Part shown: positions 44,531-55,233 of the stretch, piece after piece | Position numbering within the stretch: the stretch's first letter is position 1 | Layout: each line of letters opens with the position of its first letter | Assembly: GCA_039707465.1 (NCBI GenBank) | Contig: CM077643.1 | Coordinates: forward strand, 323,025,919-323,089,918 | Length of the DNA stretch: 64,000 nucleotides | Direction of reading: 5' to 3' | Origin: Rhabdophis nuchalis | Taxonomy: Eukaryota > Chordata > Lepidosauria > Squamata > Natricidae | Program-made: the position numbers and the translations under genes | The notes under the pieces: model-generated | The model's database searches: none | What the model was told of the DNA's origin: nothing | The model's input: only the letters and a program-made list of their open reading frames with translations

Positions 44531-44857
44531 AGCATAAGAACTTGGAAGAGTTGGGATCCTAGAGTTGCTCATCCATTGGGAGCACCTTGATCAGAAATGG
44601 TCAGTCTTCCCCACTCTTTTGAGAGGAATTGTCATTTCTCTTTATTTCACACTAACACCATAATGTATTGCTACACAATTGAATGGCATCTTGCACATGT
44701 TATGGATATGTGTGTCTCTTGTTTCACGAGATGTAAGTCACCATATTATGGTCTCAAAAGCCATTTAATGTCTTTGTAACAATAAATCCATTTGTAACCT
44801 TAACACTGTGCTGATATGCCTACAAGTCCTTGGAATAAATAAATATAGCTATATCAA

Positions 44858-45090
44858 AGCCAGGTTGCTCCAAAGGTTAGGTAAAAGGCTAGAGATCATG
44901 GTTTCTAGTCCCACCTTAGGTACAACTAGGTAACCTTGCTTTAACTGCCCTATCCTGCACCCTGCCCATGTTTTCAACGTCCTTCCAAAAGCCATGCCTT
45001 TCCTGGTGTTAATTTTGTATAATCCATATAACAACCTTGTAGTGAAGATAGGAATAAGCAATAGTCCTTGTACTAAGCTTAATTTATTTT
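44858..45090 (+). mobile_element. Degraded tRNA-derived SINE head (tentative)
   Basis: Contains AAAGGCTAGAGATCATGG and TTCTAGTCCCACCTTAGGTA, which resemble the heads of the SINEs at 23832 and 33275. The rest is too diverged to align by eye. Confidence 0.4.
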
Positions 45091-45624
45091 ACAACTGAGG
45101 ATTTGAAGCCTCTCTGGTCTAAATCTGGCACAGAAAGCTGGCTTGCCTTATTTTAAAAACTATTTGGCATGCAAAATAATTTTCTATTACAGAATACAAT
45201 CTCAGGAATGTTTTGCTTCGACTATTAGCATCCCTCCTAAAAAAAGCCCTTTGTTGATTGAAATCTTTCATAAATTTTGGCTTGAGCTATGCAGTGAACT
45301 CCTGACTGCAGGAGTCCAGACCGTATTCTCAAAGGGAAAGGCTCAGCCTATTGGGAGATCTTTTCTAAATTAGTATAAAAAGAAAATAAAGCTCAAGCCA
45401 TTCTGGTTCCAAGCCAATGCCACAGACAATCCACAAAGAGAAGTGTATAGCTTTGCCATACAAAGTACTAGCAACCATCTAGTGAGAAGGAAGCTTAGAA
45501 ATGAAGAGCAGTCTTAACACTTAAGAGGATCTGAGCTGGAGAAAATGTGTCTTAAAAAGGTATGGTCAAAAGTATTGCATTACTTGTTCTATAATAAAAA
45601 TATCATCATGAATACGTCGTCACT

Positions 45625-45722
45625 GCAGTCATCTTAATTTTAATTCGAGAAAGCATAACTTTGAAATAAAAAGCAGTCATCTTAATTTTAATTCGAGAAA
45701 GCAAAACTGTTTGAAATAAAAA
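45625..45722. repeat. 48/50-bp tandem duplication
   Basis: The unit beginning GCAGTCATCTTAATTTTAAT is present twice head to tail (45625-45672 and 45673-45722), differing by a few bases and a 2-bp indel. It contains no known element. Confidence 0.95.
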
Positions 45723-46119
45723 GCCATACTTATACTTGAACTTTGAATAGGGAGGGACAAGGAAATGGTTGAGGTCAGGACAAGGAAATGGATTGAATGA
45801 AGAGGAAAACTACATCTGTTTTAATTTAGTTTAGTCCAAATAGTCAATGAAATTATTCTCCCCAACCCATATCTCCAAGAAAACCATTGGAAAGTTTGGA
45901 GGGTCAGCCCAAACCTTGGAGATAATATATATATGGCTCTGAGGCTGCAGATTGTATATTTCTGTTCATCAAAAGGCACTCTTTGCCTACATGATAGTCA
46001 TGTAGATGAATCGCAGTTGTCATTTGGTTGCAAGTACTTGTAATGAAGTTTTCTAGACATGGACTGTGAATCCAATTACTATCTTATTCCAGTAAAAGAA
46101 TGCACTCTTTAAGTCTCAC

Positions 46120-46592
46120 AGTTGTTGTTGTTAGTTGCAAAGTCGTGTCTGATCCATCACAACATTGGATGGACAACGTTCCTCCAGGCATTCCTGTCTT
46201 CTACATCCTCTGGAGTCCTTTTAAGCTCACGCCTACTGCTTCGGTAACTCCATCCAGCAACCTCATTCTTTGTCATCCCATTCTTCTTTCTCCAGTGAGT
46301 CCTCCCTTCTCATTAGGTGGCCAAAGTATTTGAGTTTCATCTTCAGGATCTGGCTTTCGAAAGAGCAGTCAGGGTTGATCTCCTCTAGGACTGACCAGTT
46401 TGATTGCCTTGCAGTCCAAGGGACTCGCAGGCGTCTTCTCCAGCACCATAGATCAAAGGCCTCAATTCTTTGGCGCTCAACCTTTCTTATGGTCCAACTT
46501 TCACAGCCATACATTGCAACTGGGACAAACATAGCCTCGACTATACCAACTTTTGTTGGCAGGGTGATATCTCTGCTTTTTCATATACTGTC
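46120..46592 (-). mobile_element. BovB LINE 3' end
   Basis: Reverse copy: GTTGTTGTTGTTAGTTGCAA terminus at 46121, then the C-terminal coding relic. It extends slightly further 5' than the copy at 41640. Confidence 0.92.
46263..46550 (-). pseudogene. BovB ORF2 C-terminal relic
   Basis: The minus strand encodes VAMYGCESWTIRKVERQ, EAFDLWCWRRRLRVPW, NWSVLEEINPDCSFESQ and KYFGHLMRREDSLEK, then shifts frame (EEWDDKE) and stops. The last block, RRxGRQRMRWLDG, is lost to the frameshift. Confidence 0.88.
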
Positions 46593-48296
46593 TTACAATT
46601 AATAAGACCTAAATCAAGCCATGATTAATTTCTCCTATAATCTGAATGACATACTGGATCCCAGCTCAAATGCAAATATCTCATCTTTGAATCCCTTCCC
46701 TTTTCAGCTGTTGCTCGAAGTAATTTGTTATTTATCAGGAACATAACAGGTACCGTAAGAATGAGGAAGACTATCAATTTGCTTTTTGACATGTCTGCAA
46801 ATCAATACACCCTCTCATTCTCTCCCTTTGGTATCTTCAATATGCTTTAGATCTTGGAGGAAAATTGTAGATGGTCAATAGGATCATTTCATTTGAAACG
46901 TCACCTCAGTGGGCCGTTTCCCAGCCTGCCCAGTAGGCACCAGCAATGATAGCATAAGAAAACTAAGGACACTCCAGAAGGGTTTTTTTTTTAAAAAAAA
47001 AGAATCTTGCTACCAAGTAGAATATATATGATGAGGTAATTGATTTCAAAATGTCAGTATTGAGAGATTTAATATGATTCAAATGGAAAGTTCCAGTGTT
47101 TATTACATTGGTTTTTCGATTATTCAGTCCTCATTCCATGTGATAATTCACAAAAACCACGGTGGCCTAGTTTTCTTTGCCTCTCCTCTTTCTTTTGAGG
47201 CTAATATACTGCACTTGCTCTCAAAAGAAAGACCTCCATCATTTATTAGACAGTGCTCCAACTGAAGCCAATAAGTATACAGTTTTAATGAGAAATGTCT
47301 CCACTGAGGGATAATATGTGCAAATAATACATTTTCACATGCTCTTCACTTTTGAGGGCAGCAGTCTATGACTGATCGATTCTTCAGAGTTCAGCACATG
47401 GTCATGCATGAGCTGACCTTGTAGAAGCCTGATCATTATCCAATAATAGAATCACGGACCTAGTAGAAATCTCGGGGGTCATTGTCCATCCCCAGCAGTG
47501 TGAAAAGAATCACGAAAGTTTAACCCTGACAGATGTTTATCTAAAACAGAGGAGGGCATATTTTATCCATTGCTAGTATCCCCAGCATGAATAATTTTTA
47601 AAAAAAAATAAAATTGCTGTCCCTCATATAGAGAGGTTTGTGAGCGTGATGTCTTAAAGTCTTTGATCTGTTGTGCTTCTTTTACAAATTATAACCTGCA
47701 ACTGCAGTTTGGTAGGCTGTTAAGCACTCCAAAGACAATAAAACTGTGGCCTTGAGAGTTAGTGTTTCCATTACAAAGTAGAACTAAGGGAGGTGAAAGG
47801 CTTCAGCTATTTTATTCTTTGTTTCCTATATTTCTCATCCAGGGCTAAAAAAAACCACACCATATAGTTGAAAATTCATGCTAACATTACTGTTAGAATT
47901 TCCATCCAACCGTTGTGCTCTGTGAGACAAGAAGACTGGATATTATCTCAGCAAACACATGGTGAAGCGATGGAGAAAGAGGAGACGTGAAAAGCAGAAA
48001 AGACTGACAGGTCCAAATTAAAGGATTACTTAATCCTTCATGTACTTGTCGGCTGCAAATGTCTCCTTATAAACCAAAAGTCTGAACTTCTTTTTCACAA
48101 CATAGATATATATCTTAAAGATGTCCTACTTTACTATGTTTTTCGCCAGTAGAGAAGGCAACAAATCAGGAATCCTGGATTACTTTCTTTATTGATCTTG
48201 GTACTGCTAGTGAAACAGTAAACAATGGGGGAGCTCCTGGTTTAGTTCTAGCAATACTAAGTTCCCCAGAAAGAGCAGAACAGGACACCTTTATAC
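46593..48296. other. No gene seen
   Basis: About 1.7 kb without recognised transposons. The section near 47640-47830 has low repeat content and a SOX-like AAGACAATAAAACTG motif; it may be conserved. Confidence 0.45.
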
Positions 48297-48304
48297 CATT
48301 AGGG

Positions 48305-48439
48305 CAGGGATGTCCAAACTTGGGAACTTTAAGACTTGTGGACTTCAACTCCCAGAATTCCCCAGCCAGCATAGCTGGCTGGGGAATTCTGGGAGTTGAA
48401 GTCCACAAGTCTTAAAGTTCCCAAGTTTGGACATCCCTG
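48305..48439. mobile_element. Foldback hAT MITE, 135 bp
   Basis: Outer arms CAGGGATGTCCAAACTTGGG and inverse complement, shared CAACTCCCAGAATTCCCCAG core. Perfect 8-bp duplication CATTAGGG at 48297-48304 and 48440-48447. Arms almost perfectly paired. Confidence 0.95.
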
Positions 48440-48447
48440 CATTAGGG

Positions 48448-49292
48448 AAAGTCATAGACTTCTGTTTAGAGACAACCTGTGCAGGAGCAGCACCAAATAC
48501 CTATGACAATTGCTTGCAGAAGGCTTGGTCAATCACTTTTCTTAGTAAGCTTAGTGTTGCTCTTTCTCTTCTACTATCATAGCAGACTGGCAGCACAAAC
48601 CTAAATGACCATGACAAGAAAGTAGCCGCAACCAGATAGGAGGAGGTATGCTCACAGTAGTCAAAAACAGTTAATGGAGGATGTTCCTGCATCATCACCA
48701 CGATTGCCACAAAAGTGTCACAAACCATACTTACAGCAAACTTTGTGTCAGACCAAGATGGAAAATACTACCTCCTTGCAAGATCAGGAAAAAATGAAGT
48801 AAGCTATCCTCAGCTATGGATTAAGGATCAGAGGAAGGCCGCATGATGCCTACATGATTTGAAAGAACAGTTAGGAGCATATCTTTGATCAGTAGCAAAG
48901 GTGACATGTAGAGGTATCCTCCGAAAGTCTTTAGAAACATTAATATGGATAAGATACCCACAAGGACCCATTAACTATATCCAGCTCAACTGATCAAGCT
49001 TTATGTCTTTTATCTCCATCTGACACCTTTTCACATGATACCATTATTGCCTCTGACTTTTCCTTCCTAGCCTGGTTTATTATTCATGAATGTAATATAC
49101 TTACACTGTGTTTTTCAACTTTAAAGGCTAGTGGAATGGCTTTCAAAGTGAAAATCAGACAGATATGGTATAGAATAAAATAGGGAGGGGGGAAAATGAA
49201 ACCTAAAGATATCCAGAGAAGCCTAAAGGTCATTCTCAGAGGAGATAGTCCTAAAGCTCTTCTTCAGAGAACAGTTCAGGTAGACTCTGAGA
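48448..49292. other. No gene or clear repeat seen
   Basis: Unique-looking sequence; a 75-codon frame at 48501-48728 (minus) is unrecognised. Confidence 0.45.
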
Positions 49293-49535
49293 CAGAGGTG
49301 GGTTCCTACTGGATCGGCCCAGTTCGGGCCAGACACATGACCAAACCAGTTCTATCCTCGGTGACACCATTTTGATTTTCTGTTCTGCACATGAGCAGAA
49401 CAATCTTCATTGGAAAAAAAAAGTATTTTTCCTTTTTTCATGTTATGCGCATGCACAGACCTTTTTAAGTGCAAATGCGCGCACACACAAAATTTTTCGG
49501 GTGCCAAACCAGTAGTAATTCCAGCAGGAACTCTG
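49293..49535. mobile_element. hAT MITE, diverged right end
   Basis: Left end CAGAGGTGGGTTCCTACTGG matches the family at 34979. Interior has ATGCGCATGCACAG and AAATGCGCGCAC. The right end (CCAAACCAGTAGTAATTCC) is mutated and no target duplication is visible, so the right limit is approximate. Confidence 0.7.
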
Positions 49536-49544
49536 GAATTAGAG

Positions 49545-49735
49545 AAATTTTAAATTGGGCTTTAGGGATTTTAATGGGGTAGTTTTTAGCACAGGGTGTA
49601 ATTTAATATAGTTTTAATGTATTTATGTATTTATTGTGATGTATTGTATTTTTTATATTTTCCTGTGCACCCCCCCCCCGAGTCCCTTCGGGGAGAGGGG
49701 GCGGTTAATAAGTCGAATAAATGAAATGAATGAAA
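49545..49735 (+). mobile_element. L2 LINE 3' tail
   Basis: 3' untranslated region ending CCGAGTCCCTTCGGGGAGAG, GGGGCGGTTAATAAGTCG and an AATGAAATGAATG-type tail. Confidence 0.88.
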
Positions 49736-49899
49736 ATGAGGAACTTACCCCTGCTTGGTGAGGAGGGCAACTGTAAGTGAAGATGGAATTTCTTATCTGC
49801 TCTTCCTCACAGGGTATTTGACTCTAATAGATGCCTTGAAAAGAAAAGGGCCTAGTTTAGCAGTATGCTCTCTGTCTCTCTCTCCAACGTCCTCTTTGT

Positions 49900-50405
49900 A
49901 GTTCACTGCCTTGGCATGGCCTGCACAGCTCAAGGAAGCTATGACTTAAGCCATGCAGGGCCACCCAAGATGGGCCGGTCAAAGTGGAGAGTTCTGTCAA
50001 AATGAGGTCCACTGGAGAAGGAAATGGCAAACCAGTATCCAGGTCAAGAAAACCTCATGAACAGTACCAAAAGGCTAAAAGATATGATGCCAGAAGGTGA
50101 GCCCCTCAGGTTGGAGGAAATTAACCCTGCCTGTTCTTTGGAACGATAGGTACTGGAGCTGAAGGTAAAATACTTTGGCCACCAAATGATGATCCATTGG
50201 AAAAAACCCTGATGTTGGGAAAGATTGGAGGCAAAAGGAGAAAGGGATGGCAGAGGATGAGATGGTTAGATAGTGCCATCGACACAATGAACATGAATTT
50301 AGGTAAATTCTGGGAGACAGTGGACGACAGAGGGGCTGGTGTGCTATGGTCAATGGGATTGCAAAGAGTTGGACATGACTTAATGACTGTACAACTGTCT
50401 AGCCT
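49900..50405 (+). mobile_element. BovB LINE, internally deleted copy
   Basis: The first part (about 49920-50090) reads AAGCCATGCAGGGCCACCCA, GTGGAGAGTTCTGTC and GGAGAAGGAAATGGCAAACC. The second part (50110-50405) is the ORF2 C-terminus and the terminus AAAGAGTTGGACATGACTTA. In the other BovB copies more sequence separates such blocks, so an internal deletion is likely. Confidence 0.75.
50197..50405 (+). pseudogene. BovB ORF2 C-terminus, variant subfamily
   Basis: Encodes LMLGKIGGKRRKGWQRMRWL, then a block ending LGKFWETVDDRGAGV. It has RRKGWQ where the copy at 41650 has RRKGRQ, and a different 3' terminus (GACTTAATGACTGTACAAC), so it may be a separate BovB subfamily. Confidence 0.8.
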
Positions 50406-51976
50406 ATTTAGGACTGTTGTTGTCGTCACCATAAACATCATCCTGAGTAAACCTACTGCAGGATGAAAGTTTCTTCACTAAAGGTCATGGTCTATTATCT
50501 ACCACACTGGTTCAATGTGGAATGTTAGGTAACTTTTTATGATTCTATTCTTATTTAGGGTTGAGAAGGAATAACTAGCCCAAAGAACTGATAAACTGTC
50601 TCAACCCAAATCCTTTTTTTCTCAGAACTCCACAGGAATGTAACAAAGGGAAACTATCAATTTACAGTGACCAAACTACTGTTTTTACTGAATTACAATG
50701 CTTATGTTTCTTTCAGAAGAAAATCCCGCTGAAAGCCTGTAGATGATTTCTTAGACACTGATCATTTTTGTATGGTTTCTTTTGATTCTTTGCCTTCAGA
50801 GTGGATTTTTAATTTACCTTTATAGCATGATGCCATTTCTTTTGAAAAGGTCAAAATACGTTTTTTGTGAACTTACTCTTTCTTTTGGTCTTTCATTTTG
50901 GTTTTCTCATGCTAGGTTCCCTGTTCATTTTGCTCTTCCTGGGAGGTATGTTCCATCTCAAGAGAGATGGACACGTGGCCATGGACATCCATATCCTTTC
51001 AAGTACAAGCTGAAGACATTGGCCTTTGATATTTGCCTGAGTTTGCCCTTTGGTAGCTTTAGTGCCTAATTTGGGTTTCTCCTCTTCTTGCAAACTTTCA
51101 GAGAAACCCCTTCTGAATCCGGTAACTATCTAGGAATGTGGTATATTCGTTTAGTGGTCTGAAATTGGAATGGACCAAGGAAAAAGCACAAACAAAGGAA
51201 TAATAATAATTTAGACCAAAGGGAAAGCTGCAAAAATAATTGCCCTTCAAGCTGAGCTAGAATTTGGCAAATGTCAGTTCCAGCTGGCTATGCTTTGTCT
51301 TCACTTAAGATCTCCATTAAGGTCTGATTTGCAACTTCCTAAGTCCCTTGTCTCATAATTTATTATGACATGCTGAGGAGCTAAACTGAACAAGCAAGCT
51401 ATGCTGAATTACATTTTCATCCTTCATCCCCTCGTTGAAGAAAATGGAGACTAATTGGAGTTCTCCTGCACTTCATCTAGGAACATCTAGTGATCTAAAT
51501 ACAGGACAATCCACCATCCTCTTTTTCTGAAGATCAAATAGCAGAACTTTAGCAGGGCCACTTTTTCAGCAGTTGGGTGGATGACTAGCTGCTGCATGGT
51601 AGAATTTAGGCAACTATACTATGATTGAAGTTGTAACATGACATTTTAAAAGGCTGCAGGAGAAATGGTTTATAAGGGGCTTCCATTTTCTGTGAAATTG
51701 GAGCCAGAACACTGTTCAGGTATGCTTTTCATTGCAGGGATTCTCAAGCAGTATAAACTCTGGCATAGTTTATAAAGCAATTGCATAGAACCTGATACCC
51801 ACCAGATGCCCAGTTGTGGCAATTTTGTAAATCATTTTGTCACAAGGTTCCTTGGTTCTGCTGAAGCCTTGGTTCTTCCTAAGTAGAATATGATGTAGAA
51901 ATAGGCTGGGTGATCTCCTGACATAAATTTAACCAGAAGTGCACAGTGTCTTAAGAAAGTTAAAATATGCTGCTGA
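50406..51976. other. No gene seen
   Basis: Unique-looking sequence. The 95-codon frame at 50782-51069 is unrecognised. Confidence 0.45.
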
Positions 51977-52062
51977 ATTTTAATAACAGAAATCATGGAT
52001 GCTTTGGTGTAAGAAAATCTATTTTCTTACTCCAAAGCATCCATAATTTCTGTTGTTAAAAT
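51977..52062. repeat. 42-bp inverted repeat with 2-nt loop
   Basis: Arms 51977-52018 and 52021-52062 pair with 3 mismatches in 42, separated only by CT. A further direct partial copy of the right arm (ATTTTCTTACTCCAA) occurs at about 52067-52081. It is unrelated to the hAT foldbacks and has no terminal CAG. Confidence 0.92.
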
Positions 52063-52125
52063 ACAATTTTCTTACTCCAATTCAGCTATATAATTGTGTC
52101 CTTGCTATGCAAACAAATGTTTATG

Positions 52126-52346
52126 AATAGCACTTAGACTTATATACTGCTTCACAGTGCTTTACAGCCCTCTCTAAGCAGTTTACAGAGTGAGCATATT
52201 GCCCCAACAACCTGAGTCCTCGTTTTACTGACTTTGGAAGGATGGATGGCTGAGTCAACCTTGAGCCACTCAGAATCAAACTCCTGGAGTGAGCATTGAG
52301 TTAGCCCTGCAGTACCGCATTCTAACCACTGTGGCACCATGGCTCA
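52126..52346 (-). mobile_element. tRNA-derived SINE
   Basis: Reverse copy: tail AATAGCACTTAGACTTATAT, middle TCGTTTTACTGACTTTGGAA, head CCACTGTGGCACCATGGCTC. Near full length. Confidence 0.9.
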
Positions 52347-52894
52347 TAAATAAATCATATCATTACAAAATAAGTCAAAGCCCATCCTTTTTAATCCATG
52401 TCACCACTAAGTTGGATGCACAACCATTTAGCATTTCACGTTACAAAGTAGATTGCCATTAAATAATGTATTGTAAAATAGTGAGGAAGAAAAAAGGCAC
52501 ATAATACATCGATCCATATCATACTTTATCAAAAGTGGCAATAATGATAAAAATAAATTGATACAAATTATAATAATACAGTAATAAGTAATAAATTAAG
52601 GTTAAAATATAGAAATTCTTATCAGCAATCAAACATTATGCCCTGCATCTTTTTTACATTTTACATAGATTAATGAATTAACAGGGTAACTATTATACAT
52701 TATTATAGTAATATTGTGTAAACTAATGGGAAGGGACAAGGAAGAAGGAGTAGGGAGGAAAAGGGAGGAAAAAGAAAGTAGGAGAAAAGAACATAGGCAT
52801 GGAAGAAAATGCACTTTGTAATGTTTTCCTACAGCCAAAGACATGTGAATAAACAAGTAAATGTCCATTTTGAAACCAGACATAAAAATTTTTT
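52347..52894. other. No gene or clear repeat seen
   Basis: AT-rich spacer with a purine-rich patch at about 52735-52800. Confidence 0.45.
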
Positions 52895-52985
52895 AATAGC
52901 CTGAATACAGAACTATAATAATATTTTTAGATTTTTAATTTCCTGTGCACCGCCCCGAGTCCCCATGGGGGAGAGGGGGCGGTCT
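52895..52985 (+). mobile_element. L2 LINE 3' tail that seeds an array
   Basis: Ends TGCACCGCCCCGAGTCCCCA, GGGGGCGGTCTATAAATTAA and then passes directly into the octamer array. Confidence 0.88.
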
Positions 52986-53250
52986 ATAAATTAATAAATT
53001 AATAAATTAATAAATTAATAAATTGATAAATTGATAAATTGATAAATTGATAAATTGATAAATTGATAAATTGATAAATTAATAAATTAATAAATTAATA
53101 AATTAATACATTAATACATTAATAAATTAACAAATTAATAAATTAACAAATTAACAAATTAACAAATTAACAAATTGATAAATTGATAAATTGATAAATT
53201 GATAAATTGATAAATTAATTAATTAATTATTATTATTATTATTATTATTA
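52986..53250. repeat. Octamer array with variant blocks (TAAATTAA/TAAATTGA/CAAATTAA)
   Basis: About 240 bp of 8-bp units. Units fall into runs: TAAATTAA, then seven or so TAAATTGA, TAAATTAA again, two TACATTAA-type units, a run of CAAATTAA, about five TAAATTGA and finally TAAATTAA, AATT and ATT repeats. The block pattern implies local amplification of point variants. Confidence 0.93.
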
Positions 53251-53952
53251 AATCATTAAAAATGGATCCCCTATTTCAATAAGAGTGTAATGAAGGCAGA
53301 TAGATTTCAGCTTCCACATTTTCATAAAATGTTTTCTGAATATCATTTGATCATTTCAAGAATCTCAACAGACAAAAATTTAACTACAGACCTCCACCAT
53401 ATTCCAAAGGAGATGTTTTATCCTCAACTGCATTTATTCTGGAACTGAGTAATAGCAGTAAATTATTAGCTTTTATAGTCTCTTTTTCTAAAATAGAGTA
53501 GCCATCATATCTTTATCAGACATTGCCAAATCCATCACTTTAATGGTGGAAGATAGATTCTTGAATATTATCCAGGCTGATAATGAACATACCCTCTCTG
53601 CTCATCAAAACACACATTAATCAATTCATTCTTCCAATAACAGCAATTAGCATATGCAATAAATTATTTTTAGGATGAAAATTGTAAGGGATTATGACAA
53701 AAAATCATCATCATCTGAGGTATCATCTATCTGTATTTTAGTCTTTACCCCAGGAGAAATTAATTTAGATAACTATTATTTTCTAACAATCCTCTAAGTA
53801 ATACATATGCTAGACAGCTCTACATAGAATTAATGGATTGCCCAGTTAAAAAACAACAACTGTAGTTCTGGCACAATTTTCACAATCATTACACAAGGCA
53901 TCACTTTGTTACATCTAGGCAAAAAATATCTCTCTCACAAAAAATCCTCTGC
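53251..53952. other. No gene seen
   Basis: AT-rich; the upstream part of the following LINE fragment may extend into it but is not recognisable. Confidence 0.4.
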
Positions 53953-54297
53953 AGTAGTTTTATTGACCTGAATAGAGCTTTTGATATAATCCCTCAGGAA
54001 AGACTATGGTAGATATTAGGTGTTTCTTTTTTCTTATTGATCGGCGGCTTCTGAGGCTAATTATAGTTATGTGAGGACATGACCTACCTAGATAAAGGCC
54101 ACAGCACCAGGATCAATTGGTATTCTAACAGCACCAATCATCACACAAAGGCATGTCAAAGTAGAGTGCATTCAGGCCCCTTTGTATATTAATTTAATCA
54201 CTCAGATCTTCTCCAAATGTGAACTTCACTCCTCCCCCAATAAAATTACACACTAATTTCCATATTCCTCTATGCTGATGACAGACTGTTTCAAGAA
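53953..54297 (+). pseudogene. LINE reverse-transcriptase fragment (FIDLNRAFD ... YADD)
   Basis: Encodes SSFIDLNRAFDIIPQERLW at 53953-54009, the RT motif with a catalytic-type aspartate in the F-x-D position. YADD follows in the same frame at 54271-54282, with LIDRRLL-like text between. Stops and shifts interrupt it. The style resembles the R4/Dong or related clades, which I cannot settle. An L2 copy lies immediately downstream. Confidence 0.6.
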
Positions 54298-54312
54298 TCA
54301 CTTCTGTTATAT

Positions 54313-54795
54313 ACATGGCACGGGGCCTAGTTACCTGCGTGACCATCTGCTGCCCCATACGTCCCTACGTCCGATTCGCTCCCACAGAGAGGGGCTTCTC
54401 CGGGTGCCGTCGGCCGGGCAATGCTGGTTGGCGACCCCCAGGGGAAGGGCCTTCTCTGTGGCGGGCCCAGCCCTCTGGAACGACCTACCCCCCGAACTCC
54501 GAGTCATCTCTGACCTCCGCCTTTTCCGCCAGCATCTAAAAACGCACTTTTTTCATCTAGCCGGCCTGGCATGAACTACTCGACTCTGATCTGGCTTTTA
54601 GTGATAAATGTTTTGATTTTGGGGTTTTTAATGAGGTTTTAGCACAGGATGGGGTTTAATATAGTTTTAATAGGTTTTGTATTTTGTATATTTGTATTTC
54701 TATGTTTTTAAATCTCCTGTGCACCGCCCCGAGTCCCTTGGTGGGAGATGGGCGCGGGATACAAATACGAAAATAAAATAAAATAAAAAATAAAG
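54313..54795 (+). mobile_element. L2 LINE, 5'-truncated copy
   Basis: Continuous from the C-terminal codons through the 3' untranslated region to CACCGCCCCGAGTCCCTTGG, GGGATACAAATACGAAAATA and an AAATA tail. It ties the tail sequence seen elsewhere to the L2 protein. Confidence 0.92.
54317..54574 (+). pseudogene. L2 reverse-transcriptase C-terminus (86 aa)
   Basis: Encodes HGTGPSYLRDHLLPHT, RSHREGLLRVPSAGQCW, RAFSVAGPALWNDLPPEL and LFRQHLKTHFFHLAGLA before the stop. Open throughout, GC-rich relative to the flanks. It lacks all catalytic parts. Confidence 0.9.
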
Positions 54796-54991
54796 AAGAG
54801 CACTAATGTTAGCAAGGTTCAACATCATAGGTCCAATGCTGACCTAAGGAAGATGTAAAAATATACCTTATGCAGAATGTTTCTGCATCTCTTCTGATTT
54901 CACTATTGAATCAATAGGTCCTATTTCACTTCATTGTCCATATATTGTTCTTGATAGGCAAAATCCATAGCTCTACTGATTATTCATTATA

Positions 54992-55231
54992 CAGTAATCC
55001 CTCGTTTTCCGCGGCTTCATTTTCCGCGGCTTCAGTGCTTCGCGGGTTTTTCAATAATACAGAATAGAAAAAAATGCATTGGTAGGAGGCAAGCGCCCCC
55101 TAGTGCTTGCTTTAAACGATGTCCACCAACTCAAGTTTCCGGTATAGTGTATTGCGAATCCTACTTCGCGGTTTTTCAGTTTCCGCGGAAGGGTCCAGTC
55201 CCGATTAACCGCGAAAAATGAGGGATTACTG
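54992..55231. mobile_element. pogo/Tigger-like MITE, 240 bp
   Basis: Ends CAGTAATCCCTCGTTTTCCG and AATGAGGGATTACTG are inverted repeats, flanked by TA (54990-54991 and 55232-55233). Inside, TTCCGCGG and TTCGCGG blocks recur in both orientations. The ends fit non-autonomous Tigger elements of the Tc1/mariner superfamily. Confidence 0.88.
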
Positions 55232-55233
55232 TA

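Noticed and set aside
50782..51069. 95-codon frame considered as a possible exon
   Set aside because: No recognisable protein family and no flanking splice pattern that distinguishes it from background.
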